Source of the DNA: Taxawa tesnikishii (nom. ined.)
Lineage: Eukaryota; Ascomycota; Dothideomycetes; Dothideales
Assembly: GCA_030247885.1 (NCBI GenBank)
Contig: JAPDRO010000017.1
Coordinates: 657,835 to 721,834, forward strand
Reading direction: 5' to 3'
DNA length: 64,000 nucleotides
The position numbers and the translations under genes were made by a program. The notes under the pieces are model-generated. The model saw only the letters and a program-made list of their open reading frames with translations, ran no database searches and was not told the origin of the DNA. Positions 57,661-64,000 of this stretch are shown piece after piece (positions within the stretch are counted from its first letter, which is position 1; the number at the start of each line of letters is the position of its first letter).

Positions 57661-58119
57661 TCCTACTCGTAGAAGTCAAACGAATGGCCACGATTCGTTT
57701 GCTTTTGCGTGGGCTATAACCCTAAGGGTTAGAGGAACGACCACGATTCGTTTGCACCTGTTGACCACGATTCGTTTGCCTTCCCGAGCCCCAACCTTCT
57801 CGAAACCCACACACTATACTGTCATAAGGTTATTCTCTCTGCATGCCAAACACCACTCATATATATGCCATATACATGGAACATCAAGGGCGGCGGTCTT
57901 AAAAGGAAAAAGATGAGGCGCCTTGTGCATAGGCCACTCCCGCATTTTCGCAGGGCGGCCTCTCCAAACAAAGACCAGCCCTGTGTCTATGCGACGTGAT
58001 CAGTACGCTCTAAACAATTGATCCTGAGCATCACATGGATCCTTTAAATCCTTAGAAAGGTAATATAGCTATGTCTGGCCTCGCAAGTATGGCAGCCGTG
58101 AAGGCAAGCCAAGACTCAG
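57661..58119 (+). promoter_or_regulatory. Upstream region of the telomere-linked helicase with triplicated motif
   Basis: Unmutated DNA starts sharply here. CCACGATTCGTTTGC occurs three times in direct orientation (57688-57702, 57741-57755, 57765-57779), and a partial inverted copy CAAACGAATGG lies at 57677-57687. TAACCCTAAGGGTTA, a head-to-head telomere-unit palindrome, is at 57717-57731. These may be control sites of the helicase gene. No other gene seen. Confidence 0.5.
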
Positions 58120-61100
58120 ATGGATGATTTTCATCGTCTCTTCCAAGTAGTCGCCCAGCACCGCATCCTTGTTTGCATCCATTGTCAGTATGCAGTCGTA
58201 CCTTCGCAGCTCGCCAAACATCTTCGTGTGCATCACAAGCGTCTCAGCTTACAACAACGGCGGGACATTATTGCCAAAGTCGGGTCTTTTACCGAACTTG
58301 CGCAAGTCGAGGCAGATGTCATCTATCCAGCAGCAACAGAGCCTCCCGTAACGGGACTTCCGGTGTACTTCGACGGCTTGAAGTGTGGCGGGAAAGATGG
58401 CGAAGGCAGGCTTTGTCCCTATATATGCCGCACTCCGCGTGGCATGCAAGATCATTGTGAGCGGCAACACGGCTGGGTCAACGGACAGAAGCGAGGCGGC
58501 GATGCTCGTTTGAAGCAGGTCCATACCCACAACAAGCTGTGGTCTTGCGACCGCGCCTGTCAGCGTTTCTTCAAGGTCGGAAGCTGGCAGAGGTACTTCG
58601 AGGTCCAAGTAGCGGACCTGGAGATTTGCGGTCGGAGGCGAGCCGGTCACCAGCGTGACTTCTTCCGGACGCAAGAAGAAGACATCCTTCAGGCAGAGCG
58701 CGACGCCGCATCTGCGGCCAACCGTGTCCGCGGATTCGACGAGCATCGTTCTACCGTGGTACCATGGCTCAGAGAGACCGGCATCGTCGACCATGTCTGC
58801 GGCTTGAAGAAAGACGAGATCCGAGCAGCGATCGCCGTGCCCTCGCGAGACGAAGGATGTCCTCTGCGGACGATCGTCGATGCGATGGAGGACGTGCTCA
58901 GGGAGGCGCACGGCTGGTGTTTCGACGGACCCGACTGTATGCTCACTTGGCCATGTCGCGTCGTTCTCAGTCGGTTCCAGTCGTCGCAGGTCGAGTCGAT
59001 TGGGAAGGTTCGGCCGTTCGATCCTTACAAGGAGCCCGGCACGCTCAAGGTCTACTTCAAGCTGGCGTCACAGTTCCTGTCGTACCTGGAGCGAGTGGCG
59101 ATCTGTGACGAGTACCACTTCAGTGCTGACTCGGAGGAGACGATCCGGCCAGAGGACGTGATCGAACCGACGGACAAGCAAAGGGTGGTGTGGCATAACC
59201 TCCGTCGGTTAGCAGAACGGGGAGCGACGGGCACGGGTGAAGGGATCAAGGGCCAACTGAGAGATGGGCTGGTTGAGTTATGGATGCTCGTTATCCGTCA
59301 CACTACCGGAGCCCGACGGTACCGCTCGCCAATAGTGAGCTTCTGCGCGATGCTAAGCATCAAGCCGTCTACGCAAGGCTGGATGGAACCCGGCAACTTC
59401 AACAGCAGTCTGTCTGCGATGATATGGGTCGCGCAGCTGCTGATCTTCTATGACTGTGCTCGCAAAGAGCGGCAGGGTGGGGAGAAACGCTCGCGCTCGT
59501 CAAGGAATGCTGTGAGAGTTATCTGCAGCAGACGGCCGAGACGCCGATGGGGAGATACTCCGCTGGCGCCTGTTGCTGTTTCGCATCTCGAAGGACAGCG
59601 TGGGTGATCATGAGGCCTGTTGGGACGAAAGCGAACAGGTCCTGACATACGAAGATACAGAGCTGCGTATGGACCAGATCCCCACGCTACTGCTCTCCGA
59701 ATACCGTGAGTGCGAACGGCTACTGTACGACGACTTGCTGCTGGGTCAGAAGGACCTACGCCGCATGCAGTCTTGGGCGCTTAGAGATAGCGGCAACGTC
59801 GATACCGTCGGCTGGAGCTTGATCCAGCATCGTGACAACGCTCTCCTGCTGAGGGGACGGACAAAGCTCTGTTGGCCGCCGTTGAGCGTTCCGAGCAACT
59901 GTGCCGCCTTTTCCTTCAGCAAGACCGTCGATCAGCGAGCGGCTTCGTTTGGAGGGACAGTGCGCTAGCCGGCTACGAGGCAACTGTGCAGGAGTTCTTG
60001 AAACGCTTGTGTGTCCTCGTTCACATCAGTGGCGGTCAGCCCATCCGCGAAAGCGAGTTCTTCTCCATGACCTGGCGGAACACGCAACGACGACGATCCA
60101 TCACACTCCGCCACGATCGTGTCATGATACATGTCAAATACCACAAAGGTCAGCAGCAGACGGGCAGGTACAAGGAAAACATCCGGTTTCTCGCCAATCC
60201 GGTGGGCGACCTGTTGCTGGATTACCTCGTCTATGTCGTGCCGCTACGACAGGTCTTTCTGCGGCAGCAATCACCAAAGGCACTGCTCTCCTCGTTCTTG
60301 TGGGAGAAAGACGGAAAGGTGTGGGGCGAAGGACGGTTGAGTCGTTGTCTGGAGGAAGCCAGTGCTCGGGCGTGCACACCCCGGCTTCACGTTTCCAACT
60401 GGCGCCAGATGAGCGTGGCCATCGTCAAGACCAAGTTTGCGAGCAACATAGGCTGCTTCGAAGTCAACGAAGACGACGAGGACGCCGAGGAGATGGAGGA
60501 GGATATCCGAGCGATGACGAGACAGCGCAACCACAAGACACGCACGGTCAACAGGGCGTATGCCAATCAGACGGGAGCGACCTTCGGCAACGTGTGGGAC
60601 GGGCTGATCCGAATGGGACTTCGCGCGTCAACGTTGTGGCAGGACTTCTGGGGAGTGGAGACGATGCTAAAAGGCAAGAAGCGAAAGAGGGACGGAGAAG
60701 AGTGTCGACTGAAGGAACGACTTGCCAAGGGTGTCTATCGGCCCCGCAAACCGTGGTCGGCAGAGGCTCTGCTGGAAGGGCTCAGAAAGCTCTACGGCAA
60801 CCAGAGAATGATGTGGAAATCGAGGGAGCAGGAACAGACCCTCACCACGATCATGTCGTGGACGGAGCAGGTGGTGGCCATCTTGCCAACCGGAGCCGGA
60901 AAGAGCCTGTCCTTCATGTTGCCGTGTACGCTGCCTGATGCCGGGATCACCATCCTCATCGTGCCGCTCGTATCCCTTCGGGCAGACCTGCTTCGGCGGA
61001 TACGGGAACTGAACATCGCTCACCTCGAATGGTTGCCGGGAGAAAGTCGAGAAGCATCGCTGATAATCGTCAGCGTTGAGGCTGCGGCCACAACACACTT

Positions 61101-62553
61101 CACGAAATACGCACGAAGCCTGATCGTCCAGCAGAAACTCGATCGAATCGTGATCGACGAATGCCACCTGACGGTGACTGCCGTTGACTACCGATCGAGC
61201 ATCGTCGACCTTACTGCGGTCCGCAATCTCAGGACGCAGTTTGTCTACCTGACAGCCACACTGCCTCCGTCCATGAAAGAGGAGTTTGAGGAGCGCAACT
61301 ACCTCTACCGTCCGACAACCATCAGAGCATCGAGCAACCGACCCAACATATTCTACATGGTCCGCAGGGCAGACCCTCGCAAAGGCAGCCTTCTGGAGCA
61401 GAGTGCGGTCGAAGCGCAAGACGCGTGGCGCGACTCCGACCTGTTCGATCATTCCCGTGACAAGATCGTCCTATACGTCCGAACGTGTGAGGACGCGGAC
61501 AGCCTGTGCCAACTGCTTGGTTGTGCTGCATACACCGCAAAGAGCGGAACGCCGGAACAGAAGAAGCTCATCGTTGATCGCTGGATCCATACCTCCGACC
61601 GCCCGTATCTCGTTGCCACGACCGCTCTTGCCGAAGGCTTCGACCACGCTCATGTACGTCTGGTCATGAACGTAGGGGAGCCGGACTCGTTGGTCACCTT
61701 CGCGCAGGAGTCGGGTCGGGCCGGCCGCGACGGGATGGAGGCGTACTCGATGGTTCTCCTGCCGGCGACGTGGCAGGCACAGCTCGAAGACGACGTCGAC
61801 GTCGGTTCGGAGCAGACGGGCAGCTGCAGGGACGACGTGTCACTTCGCAAGCGACGGGACAAGCAGGCCGTGCACAAGTACTTACGAGGCGAGCAATGTT
61901 TCCGAACTTCGCTGAGCGAACACCTCGATCTCGCTCAGCACCGAAGGTGGTGCATGCCGGAAGACGTGGCTTGCGACGTCTGCAAAGCGGCTCACGAGGA
62001 TCCAATCGCAGCCTCGGACGCGACAAGACGGCAGACCGCCCACACCGGACTCGATCTCATCCAGCAAGAGCGGCTGCAGGCTCACTCCGAACTTGTCAAC
62101 TACCGTCTGGACCTGGCCAGCGTGCGCGGGACATGCTTGCTCTGCCGTGCGATGGACGAGGAATGGAAGCACGAGTTCTCCAAGTGTGCCCGGCGGCATG
62201 AGGTGTTTCACGAGCGCAGTCGAGTACGGCAGCGGCACGAGACACGCGGACGAAAGTGGTTGCGTCCGTACACGAGCTGCTTCTGGTGCCTAAACCCTCA
62301 GTCCATCTGCCAAAGGGCTGAGCTCAGCAAGACCAGTAAGGAAGAAGCGTGTGAGCACGGAGACGTGGTCCTGCCGCTCTGTTACGGGATATTCGTGAGC
62401 GCCGGAGGAGCCAGATGGCTAGAGGACCACTTCCGGCGCAGATTCGCCGGGGTGGAGGATTTCTTTGACTGGTTGGGAGAGGAGACAAGATTTGGAGGCG
62501 GAATGGCGGTACAGGGAGTCAGAGTAGCGGCAAAGGCTTTATTGTCGTTCTAA
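58120..62553 (+). CDS. Telomere-linked OrsD/RecQ-type helicase (two frame breaks)
   Basis: Large predicted ATP-dependent DNA helicase of about 1,478 residues when the two frame breaks are bridged. The ATG at 58120 opens an N-terminal C2H2-type OrsD/DUF3505 region: C-I-H-C at about residues 19-22 with a later H-L-R-V-H-H, and CPYICRTPRGMQDHCERQHG near residues 105-125. A long middle part of the kind found in such proteins follows. The helicase core has Walker A AILPTGAGKSLSFMLP (about 60880-60925), motif II VIDECHL (about 61150), motif III YLTATLPP and motif VI QESGRAGRDG (about 61705). A Cys-rich C-terminus (CDVCKAAH, CLLCRAMDEEW, CFWCLNPQSIC) may bind zinc. Breaks at GGGG 59479-59482 and GGGG 59853-59856 are each healed by one G. 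It lies 1.36 kb from the telomere, like telomere-linked helicases of other fungi. Confidence 0.87.
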
Positions 62554-62594
62554 GATAGCGAGGTCAGAGACAACTAATAGCAACGACCTATAAG

Positions 62595-62692
62595 AAAAAA
62601 CAGAAGAAGTAGTGAAGGAAAAAACAGAAGAAGTAGTGAAGGAAAAAACAGAAGAAGTAGTGAAGGAAAAAACAGAAGAAGTAGCGAAGGAA
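62595..62692. repeat. 24-bp tandem repeat, four copies
   Basis: Unit AAAAAACAGAAGAAGTAGTGAAGG; the fourth copy has one change (AGCGAAGG). Just after the helicase stop. Confidence 0.92.
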
Positions 62693-63830
62693 AAAAATAG
62701 ATAATAGCTTAAGAGGTAAATACGTTAGGTCCTTACTAGCTCCGACAAGCAAGAAAGAGTCCTAACAAAAAGTAAACGCCTAATAATAAGTTAGTTAGAG
62801 TAGTTAAGAAGAAGTCTAATAGATAAGGAAAGTAACTTAGTTAAATAGACTTAAGCTAAGTTATAAAGAAGTTAAGAAAGAATCCTAAAGTATAATAAAG
62901 TTCTTCTTAAACCTTAGGGATTATATAGGATAATATAGAACTAAGAGTTAGGGTTTAGATAAATAAGGGTAAAAAGTAAGTATATAAATGAAGAAGACGA
63001 TAATCATAGAAAAGCTAAGTTTTAAAGAAAGGAACAATATTTCTCTATATAGGATTTTCAAAAAAAAAAGGTAATATTTCTCTCTATAACAAGTATAATA
63101 TTTTAAAGAGAAAAAGATATATCTCTTAAGATAAAAAAAGATAAAAGAAAGAAAAAGAAAAACTAATAGATTTAATAGTAAAGTAAAAGAAATTAAAGTA
63201 AAATAGTGGAATATAAAAAGAAAAAGGAGATTAGTTAAGAATAAGAGAAAAAAAGTAAAAAGGAAAGTAAAGTAAGGGAGGATAATATAAAGAAAAAGAA
63301 GATAATAAAAAGAAAGGTAATAAAAAGAGAAGGAATAAAATAAGTAAGTTAGAAAATAAGAGTTATAATAAGGAAGGAATAAAGAAAGAAAGTTTAAGTA
63401 ATAGGGATATAATAATATAGAAATAGAATAAAAGTAAAAAATAGGAAAATAAGAAGAGATAAAATAAAAGAAAGAAAAGAAATAAAAGAAAAAAGTTAAA
63501 ATAAGAGATTTATAGTAAAAGATAAGGAGTAAAGTAATAGAGATATAGTAATATAAGAATGGAATAATAAATTAGTAGAGTTAAAGTAATATTTAAAAAG
63601 AATAAGAAAGTAATAAAAATATAGTAATAAAGTAATAAAATAATAAAGTAGTAAAGTAGTAAAGTAATAAAATAATAGAGTAATAAAATAGTAGAGTAAT
63701 AGAATAGTAGAGTAATAGAGTAGTAAAGTAATAAAGTAGTAGAGTAATAAGATATAAGAAGAATAAAAGAAGTAGAGAGATAAAATAGAAAGAAAGAAAT
63801 AAAGTAGAAAGAGAAAAAACATTGAAAAAG
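62693..63830. repeat. Purine-rich subtelomeric tract
   Basis: Strongly A/G-biased on the plus strand, with few C and moderate T. No gene recognised; an apparent minus-strand open frame at 63496-63822 is low-complexity Leu/Tyr/Phe and not credible. Confidence 0.75.
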
Positions 63831-63914
63831 AGAGTGAGTGAGTGAGAGTAAGAATGAGTAAGAATAAGAGTGAGTGAGTGAGTGAGTGAGTGAGTGAGTG
63901 AGTGAGTGAGTGGG
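63831..63914. repeat. (GTGA)n microsatellite adjoining the telomere
   Basis: GTGA/GAGT units, imperfect to 63869, then about ten perfect copies up to the first TTAGGG. Confidence 0.93.
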
Positions 63915-64000
63915 TTAGGGTTAGGGTTAGGGTTAGGGTTAGGGTTAGGGTTAGGGTTAGGGTTAGGGTTAGGGTTAGGGTTAGGGTTAGGGTTAGGGTT
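63915..64000 (+). repeat. Telomere, (TTAGGG)n
   Basis: Fourteen perfect TTAGGG units plus two bases run to the end of the window, G-rich strand 5' to 3' outward. This is the standard telomere repeat of filamentous ascomycetes and marks the chromosome end, although the array is cut by the assembly. Confidence 0.98.

Noticed and set aside
60667-61452. 261-codon minus-strand open frame opposite the helicase core
   Set aside because: Shadow of the GC-rich helicase gene whose motifs are unambiguous on the plus strand.

Overview
This is the end of a chromosome from a filamentous ascomycete (Pezizomycotina; Dothideomycetes is possible but I cannot prove the class). The evidence is short spliceosomal introns, Zn2Cys6 regulators, fungal MFS transporter families, repeat-induced point mutation (RIP) in the repeats, and a terminal (TTAGGG)n array at 63915-64000 that places the right edge of the window at a telomere.

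Layout. Positions 1-14735 are gene-bearing: a Zn2Cys6 regulator, a secreted SMP-30-type lactonase and a Dal5-type permease (a compact likely catabolic cluster), then a CocE-type hydrolase, a second Zn2Cys6 regulator and an FAD monooxygenase. 15288-17620 is RIP-mutated transposon. 17824-21898 holds a phytanoyl-CoA dioxygenase-like gene and an MFS transporter. 22440-38345 is a broken CSC1/TMEM63-like channel gene, split by about 14.9 kb of nested transposons: an old pogo/Fot1-type element A, itself interrupted by an intact 1847-bp pogo/Fot1-type element B and by an 11.17-kb Ty3/gypsy element that carries an extra open reading frame. 38783-42411 holds a second dioxygenase paralogue and a DHA2-type MFS transporter. 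42600-57650 is almost entirely RIP-saturated sequence with recognisable relics of element B, a Ty1/copia element and two copies of a RecQ-type helicase gene. 57661-62553 is an unmutated telomere-linked OrsD/RecQ helicase gene reading toward the telomere, followed by purine-rich subtelomeric repeats and the telomere.

Four patterns stand out. (1) Five host genes or gene copies contain six 1-nt frame breaks, each at a short homopolymer where one extra base of the same kind restores the protein; this looks like systematic consensus error, though real decay is possible. (2) Five introns appear to use AAG as 3' splice site. (3) Two dioxygenase paralogues have six introns between them and share none of the positions. 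(4) RecQ helicase genes occur three times, one intact in outline beside the telomere and two destroyed by RIP further in.

No PKS, NRPS or terpene synthase gene is visible, so the oxygenases, hydrolases and transporters are better read as catabolic or accessory functions than as a proven biosynthetic cluster. No tRNA or rRNA genes were recognised. All functional names rest on motif and family recognition by eye; no database search was possible.
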